DNA from: CAVVNN01 sp963749605
GTDB lineage: Bacteria; Actinomycetota; Thermoleophilia; Solirubrobacterales; 70-9
Assembly (NCBI GenBank): GCA_963749605.1
Contig: CAVVNN010000004.1
Span: 372,001-436,000, forward strand
Reading direction: 5' to 3'
Length of the DNA: 64,000 bases
Part shown: one piece after another, positions 43,380 to 53,216 of the stretch
Position numbering within the stretch: the first letter of the stretch is position 1
Layout: each line of letters starts with the position of its first letter
Translations under genes and position numbers: made by a program
Notes under the pieces: model-generated
Database searches by the model: none
Told to the model about the DNA's origin: nothing
What the model saw: the letters and a program-made list of their open reading frames with translations, nothing else

Positions 43380-44204
43380 TCACCGGGCGCCCTCTCGAAG
43401 GGCATGCATCGCGCGCTCGCGGACGGCGACGAACGCAGGGTTGGTGACTGCCTCGTCGCGGTCGGGGGCGCGGGGCGACGGAGCCCTCAGCTCTTCGACC
43501 ACTCGCGCTGGCCGCGCCGAGAGCACCGCCACGCGGTCGGAGAGGTAAAGCGCCTCCTCGATGTCGTGGCTGACGAGGACGACGGTGCGGGGGTCGGCCT
43601 CCAGCGCGCCGGCGAGCCACTGCTGCATCTCCGCCCGGGTGATCGCGTCGAGCGAGGCGAAGGGCTCGTCGAGCGCCAGCACCGGCTTGCCGGAGACGAG
43701 GGTGCGCAGGAAGGCGACCCGTTGGCGCATCCCGCCCGAGAGCTCCCGCGGCGGCGAGGACTCGAAGCCGGCGAGGCCGAAGCGCCCGAACAGGGCTCCG
43801 GCCCGGCGCCGCGCCTCGGCGCGCCGCATGCCGCGGTTTCGCAGCGCCAGCGCGGCGTTGTCGACGGCGGAGAACCAGGGCAGCAGCAGGTCCCGCTGGG
43901 GCATGTAGGCGCAGCGGGCGAGGCGGCCGCCGCAGTCGCGGGCGCCGCCGACGTCGATCTCCCCGGCGGAGGGCTCGCGCAGCCCACAGATCAGCTCCAG
44001 CAGCGTCGACTTGCCGCAGCCCGATGGCCCGACCAGGCCGATCACCGAGTGGGGCGGCGCCTCGAGGTCGAGCCGGTCGATCGTCCGCAACTCCCCGTAG
44101 GAGTGGCCGACCCCGCGGATCGAGACCGCCGCGCCTGCGGCGCGGCCCTCTTCGGTTGCAGGCATGGCGGACTTTCCGGCGAAATCCTCGATCTCGGTCC
44201 GCAT
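43380..44204 (-). CDS. ABC transporter ATP-binding protein (ThiZ/SsuB type)
   Basis: About 274 residues: Walker A GPSGCGKST, Q-loop YMPQRDLLLPWFSAVDN, signature LSGGMRQR, Walker B VLALDEPFASLD and H-loop VLVSHDIEEALYLSDRV, the nitrate/sulfonate/taurine-type layout. ATG 44204 is used; ATG 44165 would remove 13 residues before the domain. The LPW in the Q-loop region is common in ThiZ and SsuB. First gene of the operon and divergent from the TauE-type permease with about 75 nt between; no TPP riboswitch motif is visible in that gap. Confidence 0.87.
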   Translation of the reverse strand: MRTEIEDFAGKSAMPATEEGRAAGAAVSIRGVGHSYGELRTIDRLDLEAPPHSVIGLVGPSGCGKSTLLELICGLREPSAGEIDVGGARDCGGRLARCAYMPQRDLLLPWFSAVDNAALALRNRGMRRAEARRRAGALFGRFGLAGFESSPPRELSGGMRQRVAFLRTLVSGKPVLALDEPFASLDAITRAEMQQWLAGALEADPRTVVLVSHDIEEALYLSDRVAVLSARPARVVEELRAPSPRAPDRDEAVTNPAFVAVRERAMHALREGAR

Positions 44205-44278
44205 CTTGCTATCCTGGCGCACTTCGAGCTCCTGACCTAATGAGTCGAGAAAGTCGATAAACCCCAGGCAGCCTCTCG

Positions 44279-45199
44279 ATGGACCCGGCAATCATCCTCT
44301 TCGGACTAGGCATTGGCGCGCTCGTCGGCATGACGGGCATGGGCGGGGGATCGCTGATGACGCCGCTCTTGATCCTGATCTTCGGGATCCAGCCCACCAC
44401 GGCGATCGGCACCGACATCTTTTACTCGGCCGTCACCAAGACGGTCGGCGGTTGGCGCCACCTGCGGATGAAGACGGTGAACATGGAGCTGGTCAAATGG
44501 CTGGCGATGGGCAGCGTTCCGGCGGCGGTCACCGGCGTCGCGGTCGTCTCGGTCCTGCAAGCCCACATCGGCGAAGAACGGCTCGACTCCCTTGTCTACG
44601 CGGTGCTCGGCGGCACCCTCTTGATGGTCGGCGTCGTCACCCTGGCGCGGGCGCTGATCCTGCGCCGGCTGGTCGACGAGCGCGATCGCTTCCAGGTCGA
44701 GCGCCGCCACAAAATCGCCGCGGTCGCGATTGGCGCGACCACCGGCTTCGTGATCGGGATCACCTCCGCCGGCTCGGGCACGGTGATCGCGATCCTGCTG
44801 ATCGCCGTCTATCGCCTCTCGCCGAAGAAGGTGGTCGGCACCGACGTCTTCCACGCGGCCGTTCTGCTCTGGGCCGCGGGCATCGCCCACTGGGTCAGCG
44901 GCAACATCGACTTCACGCTCGCCGGCAACATCCTGCTCGGCTCCATCCCCGGCGTGGTGATCGGCGCCGCGCTCTCCGACAGGGCTCCGCAGGGCTTCAT
45001 CCGCACCGCGCTCGGCATCGTCCTGGTCGGCTCCGGCATAGTCACGATCCAGAAGGGCGACCCGAACGTCTGGCCGGTCGCCGCGGCGGTCGCCGGCCTC
45101 GGTCTCGGCCTGATCCTCGCGACCCCGCGCTGGCTCCATCACCGCCGCCAGCGCCAGGCCCAGCGAGCCGCGGATCTCGAGCTGGAGACGGTCGGCTAG
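44279..45199 (+). CDS. TauE/SafE family (TSUP) membrane transporter
   Basis: A 306-residue protein with eight membrane helices arranged as two similar halves. ALVGMTGMGGGSLMTPLLIL, QPTTAIGTDIFYSAVTKTVGG and its repeat counterpart GFVIGITSAGSGTVIAILL ... KKVVGTDVFHAAVLLWAAGIAHW are the TSUP signature. Family members export sulfite or sulfoacetate or move other organosulfur anions. It is divergent from the ABC importer and convergent with an Rrf2 regulator, so a sulfur-related locus is plausible. Its stop shares CTAG with the regulator stop. Confidence 0.88.
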   Translation: MDPAIILFGLGIGALVGMTGMGGGSLMTPLLILIFGIQPTTAIGTDIFYSAVTKTVGGWRHLRMKTVNMELVKWLAMGSVPAAVTGVAVVSVLQAHIGEERLDSLVYAVLGGTLLMVGVVTLARALILRRLVDERDRFQVERRHKIAAVAIGATTGFVIGITSAGSGTVIAILLIAVYRLSPKKVVGTDVFHAAVLLWAAGIAHWVSGNIDFTLAGNILLGSIPGVVIGAALSDRAPQGFIRTALGIVLVGSGIVTIQKGDPNVWPVAAAVAGLGLGLILATPRWLHHRRQRQAQRAADLELETVG

Positions 45200-45651
45200 C
45201 GCGCCGCCCAGGCGTCGGGCGACTCGGTGAGGTGCTCGACTACGACCGGAAGCTCTCCACTGACCAGGTCCGCCAGGGTTACCTGCTCCAGAACGGTGCG
45301 GAGGCTGGCACGGACGGCGATCCAGACCTCTCTCAGGTGCTTGGCGTTGCCGCGATACTCGATCGCCTCCGGGGGAGAGGACTGAACGTGGGCGATTGGT
45401 CCCTCGACGGCACGAACGACGTCGGCGATCGTCACGTCGTCCGCTGGGCGCGCCAGCCAATACCCGCCCTTTGCCCCACGCCGCGCCCGCACGATCCCAG
45501 CGTGCTTTAGCTCCAACAGAATGTGCTCGAGGAACTGCAAGGGAATGTCCTGCGCTTCTGCCAGCTTCTCGCCCTTGACGGGGCCCTCGTCCGCGGCTGC
45601 CAACTCAGCAGCCGCCCGGACCGCATAGTCAGCCTTAGCGGAAACGCGCAC
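45196..45651 (-). CDS. Rrf2 family transcriptional regulator without cluster cysteines
   Basis: A 151-residue winged-helix protein: VSAKADYAVRAAAELAA, IPLQFLEHILLELKHAGIVRARRGAKGGYWLARP and TIADVVRAVEGP. IscR, NsrR and RsrR hold an Fe-S cluster with three cysteines after the recognition helix; this protein has no cysteine at all, so it must sense something else, as CymR (through cysteine synthase) does. The sulfur-type neighbours fit a CymR-like role, but this is inference. Confidence 0.85.
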   Translation of the reverse strand: MRVSAKADYAVRAAAELAAADEGPVKGEKLAEAQDIPLQFLEHILLELKHAGIVRARRGAKGGYWLARPADDVTIADVVRAVEGPIAHVQSSPPEAIEYRGNAKHLREVWIAVRASLRTVLEQVTLADLVSGELPVVVEHLTESPDAWAAR

Positions 45652-45673
45652 AAGCGCAGTAAATCAGTAGCGC

Positions 45674-47085
45674 TCAATCCTGAGCCGGTACGCCCCCCGC
45701 GACGACGTTGACGAAGTTCTCCAGGTGGCGGGTGGTCCAGCACTCGAAGGCTCCGTCGCAGTGGCGCTCGTAGGCCGCCATCACCGAGTCGCCGTAGTTC
45801 CAGTAGAGCTTCGGCTCGGGGTTGAGCCAGAAGAGGCGGCCGGCTCGCTCCGCCACCTGGGCGAAGACCTCGGCGTGGGGCTCGCGGCCGTTGGTGCGGG
45901 CGTCGCCGAGCACGATCACGGTCGAGCGCGGGTCGAGGTCGTCGGAGATCTCGGTCAGGAACTCGAGCCAGACGCGGCCGTAGTCGGTGTAGCCGGAGAC
46001 GTCGGCGACGCCTCCCTCGCTGGAGATGCGCTGGGCGATGACGCGGAAGTCGCGCTCGTGCTCGAAGACGTCGGTCACCTCGGAGATCCGCTCGATGAAG
46101 ACGAAGCTGCGCAGTTTGCGGAACGAGTCGTGCAGCGCGTGCAGGACGGAGAGGAAGAAGACGCTGGCCGAGGTGACCGAGGTGGAGACGTCGCAGAGGA
46201 CGTAGATCTCCGGCCGCCGCGGTCGCTTCGGCCGGTAGCGCAGGCGCAGCGGCACGCCGCCGGTCTCCAGCGAGGCGCGCATCGTGCGCCGCACGTCGAC
46301 GGCCTGTCCTCGGCGGCGCCCTCGCTGCTCGTGCCCGAGCGTCGCCAGCCGCCGCTTCATCTGCGAGACGGCGCGGTGGACGGCGGCGAGGTCCTGGCTG
46401 GGGCTGGTCGGAAGGGCGCGGTCGAGCTCGGCCAGGGGGCGGGAGGGCGGCAGGGTTTCGGTGCGCTCGATCAGGTCCCGTTCCAGCTCCCGCCGCAGGT
46501 GGCGCTCGAAGCGGTTGAGCTGCTCGCGGTCGATCGGCGGCGTTTCGGCGGCGCCGTCCTCGGCGACGGGCTGCGTGCCCGCGGAGAGCCCCAGGGTGCG
46601 CCGGATCCGCTGCACATCGACGCCGACCACGCCCGAGCCCTCCGCTCGGCGGCCGAAGGCGGCGATCGCCAGCCGCGCCAGATCCCGCATCTCGCCGTCG
46701 TTGCCCTCGACGATCGCCTGGCGGATCTGCTCGCGCAGCTCGTCGATGTCGAGCCGCTCGCCGCCCTCGTGACGTGCCCCCTCCTCGCCGACCCCTCTCT
46801 CGATCGCCTCGGCCTCGGCGGTGCGGAAGAAGAAACGATCGAAGAGCAGCTCGAACAGCCGCCGGTCCTCCTGGGACTTGGCGATCGTCGCCGCCAGCGC
46901 CTCGCGGAAGTCCTCCTGCTCGGTCCAGGGCACCTGGTCCAGCGCCGCGAATGCGTCGAGGATCTCCGAGGTCCCGACGGCGACGCCCTCGCTGCGCAGC
47001 TCCTCGCAGAAGCTCAGCAGCTTCGCCGCCAGCCCGGGGGGGCCGGGGTCGGCCTTCTGCCCGTAGGGGGAGGCGGCCGTCGGCC

Positions 47086-47089
<4 letters not shown>
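45674..47089 (-). CDS. CoxE-like VWA-domain protein
   Basis: A 471-residue protein starting at a GTG that overlaps the MoxR stop (GTGA). The N-terminal half is helical and acidic (LLSFCEELRSEGVAVGTSEILDAFAAL, LFELLFDRFFF); the C-terminal 200 residues form a von Willebrand A domain with the MIDAS sequence CDVSTSVTS, later VIVLGDARTNG and a Trp-rich tail (LFWLNPEPKLYWNYGDS). VWA proteins of this kind work with MoxR AAA+ ATPases in metal insertion or assembly of enzyme complexes; no CO dehydrogenase or similar client is in the window. Confidence 0.85.
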
Positions 47090-47973
<884 letters not shown>

Positions 47974-47978
47974 AGGCG

Positions 47979-47986
47979 ATGATAAT
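47979..47986. promoter_or_regulatory. Overlapping divergent -10 elements (moxR and small membrane gene)
   Basis: Minus-strand TATCAT (47979-47984) serves moxR; plus-strand GATAAT (47981-47986) ends 7 nt before GTG 47994. The shared bases imply mutually exclusive firing. Confidence 0.45.
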
Positions 47987-47993
47987 CCGCCCG

Positions 47994-48221
47994 GTGCTCG
48001 ACCTCGCCCTGCCGCTCGCCGCGCTCCTGCCTCACAGGCCCGGCGCCTACGCCGCCCTGATCCTGATCGGCCTCGGCGCTGGGATCCTCGGCCACCTGAT
48101 CCGCCTCCGCTGGCTCGTCGCCGTCGGGATCATCCTCGTCTTCCTTGGCGCCTTCCTCTTCCCGCTGGCGGTCAACCTGACCACCGAGAACAGGCCGCCG
48201 CCGGTCCAGACCCCGCCTTAG
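47994..48221 (+). CDS. Small two-helix membrane protein
   Basis: About 75 residues from GTG 47994 (an ATG at 47979 would add five residues but overlaps the -10 element). Two hydrophobic segments (AYAALILIGLGAGILGHLI and WLVAVGIILVFLGAFLFPLAVNL) are separated by a basic loop; the tail is TTENRPPPVQTPP. Unknown function. A lipoprotein gene follows after 54 nt. Confidence 0.5.
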   Translation: MLDLALPLAALLPHRPGAYAALILIGLGAGILGHLIRLRWLVAVGIILVFLGAFLFPLAVNLTTENRPPPVQTPP

Positions 48222-48275
48222 CGTCTACGATCCATCTTCAGCAGCCCACCCTTCGCCCACCAGGAGGACACCGCC

Positions 48276-49418
48276 TTGAGCCGAGCTCGCTATTTCGTTC
48301 TTTTCGCCGCCCTGGTCGCGCTGGCGACCGCGTTATCCGCCTGCGGCGGAAGCAGCAGCAAGAGCGGTGAAGACCCGCAGAAGGTCCTCAACGAAGCGAC
48401 TCTGAAGGGGATCAAGAGCGGCAACCTCGACCTTTCGCTGGGCGTGAAGGCGCAGGGCAAGGAAAGCGGCAATCTCGACGTCAGCCTCTCGGGGCCGTTC
48501 CAGAGCTCAGGTGAAGGCTCCGAACAGCTACCCGAACTCGACATCACCGCGAAGGCGAACGGCTCCTTCAACGGCGAAGACATCAACTTCGAAGGTGGCC
48601 TCACTCTGCTGTCCGACCGCGCCTTCGTCAACTACAAGGGCACCGAGTACGCGGTCGACCCGACCACCTTCAGCTTCGTCAAGTCGGCGCTGGAAAAAGC
48701 CCAGAAGCAGGGCGGGGCCCAGGGCAAGTCGGCCGGTTCCACCGCCTGTCAGGAAGCGGTCAGCGGCCTCAAGGTCGGCAACTTCGTCGACAACCTCAGC
48801 AACGAAGGCAGCACCGACGTCGGCGGCACGACGACGACGAAGATCAGCGGCGACCTCAACGTCCCGGGCGCGATCGACGCGCTGCTCGAACTGACCAAGG
48901 ACCCGGCCTGCGGCGCCCAGCTTGGCGCCGCCGGACCGTTGCCCTCCGAAGCCGAACTCGACAAGGCCAAGACTCAGATCGAGAGCGCGCTGAAGAAGGC
49001 CCATGTGGACGTCTACGTCGGCGACGACAACATCGTCCGCAAGATCGCAGCCGAACTCTCGATCGAACCTCCGAACGCGTCCAGCAGCGGGCCGAAGAAG
49101 GTCGACCTCGAATTCGAGCTCTCGATCGACGGGGTCAACGAAGACCAGACGATCGAAGCGCCCTCCGGCGCGAAGCCCCTCAACGATCTCTTCTTGAAGC
49201 TGGGCGTCAACCCGATCGAACTGCTCGGCGTCCTCCAGGGCAAGGGCGGGCTCGGCGGGTTGAGCGGGGCCGGCGGCCTCGGCGGCCTGCTCAACGGAAT
49301 CGGCGGTAGCGGCGGCTCGTCGAGCGGTGGGGGCTCGGGAAGCACGCAGGCCTATCTGAACTGCCTCAAGGGAGCTCAGACGCCGGTCGACATACAGAAG
49401 TGCGCCGGGCTCAAATAG
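48276..49418 (+). CDS. Large lipoprotein, LppX/LprG-like fold suspected
   Basis: A 380-residue lipoprotein from TTG 48276 with AGGAGG upstream. Signal peptide and lipobox (ALATALSACGGSSSK) are clear. The mature protein alternates short beta strands (LDLSLGVKAQGKESGNLDVSLSG, LPELDITAKANGSF, INFEGGLTLLSDRAFVNYKGTEY), a pattern like lipid-binding LppX/LprG half-barrels but longer; the match is by eye. A Gly/Ser-rich stretch (about 320-360) precedes a Cys-containing tail (YLNCLKGAQTPVDIQKCAGLK). Glu is coded by GAA almost throughout, opposite to neighbouring genes. Its last 19 nt overlap the antiporter gene. Confidence 0.7.
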   Translation: MSRARYFVLFAALVALATALSACGGSSSKSGEDPQKVLNEATLKGIKSGNLDLSLGVKAQGKESGNLDVSLSGPFQSSGEGSEQLPELDITAKANGSFNGEDINFEGGLTLLSDRAFVNYKGTEYAVDPTTFSFVKSALEKAQKQGGAQGKSAGSTACQEAVSGLKVGNFVDNLSNEGSTDVGGTTTTKISGDLNVPGAIDALLELTKDPACGAQLGAAGPLPSEAELDKAKTQIESALKKAHVDVYVGDDNIVRKIAAELSIEPPNASSSGPKKVDLEFELSIDGVNEDQTIEAPSGAKPLNDLFLKLGVNPIELLGVLQGKGGLGGLSGAGGLGGLLNGIGGSGGSSSGGGSGSTQAYLNCLKGAQTPVDIQKCAGLK

Positions 49419-50515
49419 CCACGTTTCTGCGAACACCGTATGGCTGGCCGTACCTGCTGACGCCGCTGATTCCGGCCGCGGTGGCGCTCGATATCGCGAG
49501 CGCGCCGGCCGGGGTCGTCTTCGTCGTCTCGGCGCTGGGCATCGTCCCGACGGCGGCGCTGATGGGGCGGGCGACGGAGGAGCTCGCGGCGCGCTCGGGG
49601 CCGGGAATCGGCGGCCTGCTCAACGTCACCTTCGGCAACGCGCCGGAGCTGATCATCGCCCTCTTCGCCCTCGGCCAGGGCCTGCACGAGGTGGTCAAGG
49701 CCTCGATCGTAGGCTCGATCATCGGCAACATCCTGCTCGTGCTCGGCGCCGCGATGCTGGCGGGCGGCCTGGGGCGCGAGAAGCAGACCTTCAGCAGGAC
49801 GAGCGCCAGCGTGCAGACGTCGATGCTGCTGCTCGCGGCCGCGGCGCTGCTGATGCCGGCGATCTTCGAGTTGGTCGAGGGCAAGGGCCTGCCGAGCCCG
49901 GGCGCCGAAATCGTCAACTACGGCTCGACGGTCGAGCACCTCTCGCTCGCCGTCGCGATCGTCCTCGCCGCCACCTACGTCATCGGCCTCGTCTTCTCGC
50001 TGAAGACCCACCGCGACATCTTCAATCCCGAGTACGGGGACGAGGACAGCCTGGGCTGGTCGGTCCGCACCTCGGTGATCGCGCTGGCGATCGGCGGGAT
50101 CCTGGTCGGTGTGATGTCCGAGGTGCTGGTCGGCTCGATCAGCGAGGCCTCCAGGGCGGTCGGCCTCTCCGAGTTCTTCATCGGCGTGATCGTCGTCGCG
50201 ATCGTCGGCAACGCCGCCGAGCACTGGGTCGCGGTCCTGGTCGCGATGAAAAACAAGATGGACCTCGCCGTCAACATCGCGATCGGCTCCAGCGCCCAGG
50301 TCGCGCTCTTCGTCGCCCCGGTGCTCGTGCTCGCGTCCTTCTTCCTCGGCCCCCACCCGCTCGCCCTGGTCTTCAACGGCTTCGAGCTGGGCGCGATCCT
50401 GCTCACCGTCCTGATCGCCAACTACGTCACCCAGGACGGCGAGTCGACCTGGTTCGAGGGCGTTCAGCTCCTCGCCGTCTACCTCGTCTTCGGGATCGCC
50501 TTCTACTACGCCTGA
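49400..50515 (+). CDS. Calcium/proton exchanger (CaCA, CAX type)
   Basis: A 371-residue antiporter with about eleven membrane helices. The two alpha-repeats characteristic of CAX proteins are present: LLNVTFGNAPELIIALFAL and VVAIVGNAAEHWVAVLVAMKNKMDLAVNIAIGSSAQVALF, each with the acidic residue that binds Ca2+. It would extrude Ca2+ in exchange for H+. The GTG at 49400 lies inside the 3' end of the lipoprotein gene, so the two genes are co-transcribed; a later start is possible. Confidence 0.9.
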   Translation: MRRAQIATFLRTPYGWPYLLTPLIPAAVALDIASAPAGVVFVVSALGIVPTAALMGRATEELAARSGPGIGGLLNVTFGNAPELIIALFALGQGLHEVVKASIVGSIIGNILLVLGAAMLAGGLGREKQTFSRTSASVQTSMLLLAAAALLMPAIFELVEGKGLPSPGAEIVNYGSTVEHLSLAVAIVLAATYVIGLVFSLKTHRDIFNPEYGDEDSLGWSVRTSVIALAIGGILVGVMSEVLVGSISEASRAVGLSEFFIGVIVVAIVGNAAEHWVAVLVAMKNKMDLAVNIAIGSSAQVALFVAPVLVLASFFLGPHPLALVFNGFELGAILLTVLIANYVTQDGESTWFEGVQLLAVYLVFGIAFYYA

Positions 50516-50564
50516 GCGCGCTTGGCCGCGCTTGGCGGTGTCCTGCCAGCCTTGCCGGGCGCGC

Positions 50565-51035
50565 TCAGGCCGCAGTCAGCTCGGTCAGCGCCTCGAGCAC
50601 GACGTCGTCGTGCGTCTTCGGCGAGACCTTGGGGAAGACCCTGGCGATCTTGCCCTCGGGGTCGATCAGGAAGGTGGCGCGCTGCACGCCCATGTACTTC
50701 TTGCCGTACATCGACTTCTCGCCCCAGGCGCCGTAGGCGTCGGCGACGGCGTGGTCGGCGTCGGCAAGCAGGGTGAAGTCGAGGTCGAATTTGTCGGCGA
50801 ACTTCTTCACGTCCTCGACCGAGTCCGGGGAGACGCCGAGAACGCGGGCGCCGCTCTCGCGGTACTCGCCGCTGCGGTCGCGCACCCCGCAGGCCTGGAT
50901 CGTGCAGCCCGGGGTGTCGGCGCGCGGGTAAAAATACAGCACGACCGTCTGCCCTTTGAGGTCGGACAGCTTGACCAAATCGCCGTTCTGGTCGGGCAGG
51001 GCGAAATCCGGCGCCCTCTCTCCCTCGGCGAGCAT
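50565..51035 (-). CDS. bcp: Thioredoxin-dependent peroxiredoxin (BCP/PrxQ)
   Basis: A 156-residue peroxiredoxin. The peroxidatic Cys is in PRADTPGCTIQACGVRD, with the resolving Cys five residues later, the arrangement of PrxQ/BCP enzymes. APDFALPDQNGDLVKLSDLKG and RATFLIDPEGKIARVFPKV are standard. It reduces hydroperoxides with thioredoxin. The ATG overlaps the stop of the upstream small acidic protein gene (ATGA read on the minus strand). Confidence 0.93.
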   Translation of the reverse strand: MLAEGERAPDFALPDQNGDLVKLSDLKGQTVVLYFYPRADTPGCTIQACGVRDRSGEYRESGARVLGVSPDSVEDVKKFADKFDLDFTLLADADHAVADAYGAWGEKSMYGKKYMGVQRATFLIDPEGKIARVFPKVSPKTHDDVVLEALTELTAA

Positions 51036-51373
51036 CAGTCCTCGCGGCCGGGGTCCTGGCCGTTCTCGTCCTCGTCGAGCTCCTCGTCGCCCTGTTCCAG
51101 CGCGGTCTCGGAGACCGAGCCGGTGGAGCCGGGGTGGTAGTGGGTCTGGAAGCGCTCGAGCACCTCGTCGCGACGATCCTCGTCGACAGGCACCTCGTCG
51201 GAGATGCGCACCCAGTCGGCCCCCTCGTAGGCCTCCATGTTGAAGACCTCCTGATCGAGCGAGGTCGAGTCGTCGACGATCACGACGACCTCGGTCTGGG
51301 GGTTGAAGTAGGTCCCCGGCTGCATCAGCAGCTCCTCAACCTCGTAGAGGTTCTCCTTCGCGGGGCCGGTCAT
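51035..51373 (-). CDS. Small acidic conserved protein, unknown function
   Basis: A 112-residue soluble protein starting at ATG 51373 (TAATG junction; a TAGGAT box at 51381-51386 ends 7 nt upstream). The first 85 residues (NLYEVEELLMQPGTYFNPQTEVVVIVDDSTSLDQEVFNMEAYEGADWVRISDEVPVDEDRRDEVLERFQ, seen as YFNPQTEVVVIVDDS and ADWVRISDEVPVDE) look folded; the C-terminus is a disordered acidic tail (ELDEDENGQDPGRED). No family recognised. Coupled to the peroxiredoxin gene. Confidence 0.6.
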   Translation of the reverse strand: MTGPAKENLYEVEELLMQPGTYFNPQTEVVVIVDDSTSLDQEVFNMEAYEGADWVRISDEVPVDEDRRDEVLERFQTHYHPGSTGSVSETALEQGDEELDEDENGQDPGRED

Positions 51374-51840
51374 TACTCGCATCCTATGAAATCGGACAGT
51401 TGCCGCTCGATCTCGGCATCGACATCCAGTGACGCTTCGCCCCGGCACATCCGCCGTTCGTTGCGAGCGATCACCATGCCGCGCACCTCGGCCCGCAACT
51501 CTTCCGTCAGGGTGGGACGGGAAGGGGCCAGGGCAAGCGCCCGTCTGACCTCTGCCTCGACGTCGATCGGCGCTTCGCCACGTTGGCGCCGCCGGTATGA
51601 CTTTGCTTCGATCATCTGGCGGGCCTCTGCCGCCTGGATCGCCGGGTCGACCGGCGAGACCAGCTCCAGGGGCCTGCGTTGAGGCAGGTCCGGGTCGATC
51701 GCGAATCGTCCTTTGCCGATCGAGTCCCACGCGTCGACCCAGCGGATCAGGAGGTAGCCCGCCACGGTCGCCCCGGCGGTGATGATCAGCGACATGTACC
51801 CGACCATCGCCCCGGGCGTCATCGCGATCGAGAAGTTCAC
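51373..51840 (-). CDS. Membrane-anchored protein with an internal RGEAxxDVEAE repeat
   Basis: A 155-residue protein from GTG 51840, 7 nt after a TACCCT box at 51848-51853. One N-terminal helix (MVGYMSLIITAGATVAGYLLIRWV) anchors it. The rest contains two similar units, MIEAKSYRRRQRGEAPIDVEAEVRRAL and MVIARNERRMCRGEASLDVDAEIERQL, likely an amphipathic helical repeat. Comparable tails occur at the ends of many actinobacterial membrane proteins. Function unknown; first gene of the operon leading to bcp. Confidence 0.6.
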   Translation of the reverse strand: MNFSIAMTPGAMVGYMSLIITAGATVAGYLLIRWVDAWDSIGKGRFAIDPDLPQRRPLELVSPVDPAIQAAEARQMIEAKSYRRRQRGEAPIDVEAEVRRALALAPSRPTLTEELRAEVRGMVIARNERRMCRGEASLDVDAEIERQLSDFIGCE

Positions 51841-51880
51841 GCAGGCAAGGGTAGACCCCCATGCTCACCGAGCTATCCGC

Positions 51881-51915
51881 TAGTCTTGTCGCTGGTTGAC
51901 TGACCAGTCAATCGG
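51881..51915 (+). promoter_or_regulatory. Promoter with TetR-type operator before acyl-CoA dehydrogenase
   Basis: TAGTCT at 51881-51886 is a plausible -10; the operator 51894-51915 contains TTGACTG-AC-CAGTCAA (7-bp perfect arms) just downstream, the same geometry as at 9044-9081. Confidence 0.65.
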
Positions 51916-51983
51916 TGGGCGATCGCCTGCTTGGGCGGTGCCCTTCAAAAGGCTTATCGCACAGACAAAAGGAGTCTCGACCC

Positions 51984-53213
<1,230 letters not shown>

Positions 53214-53216
53214 CCC

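Noticed and set aside
44205..44278. Possible TPP riboswitch before the NMT1-type ABC operon
   Set aside because: Only about 75 nt are available and no CTGAGA-type core is seen.
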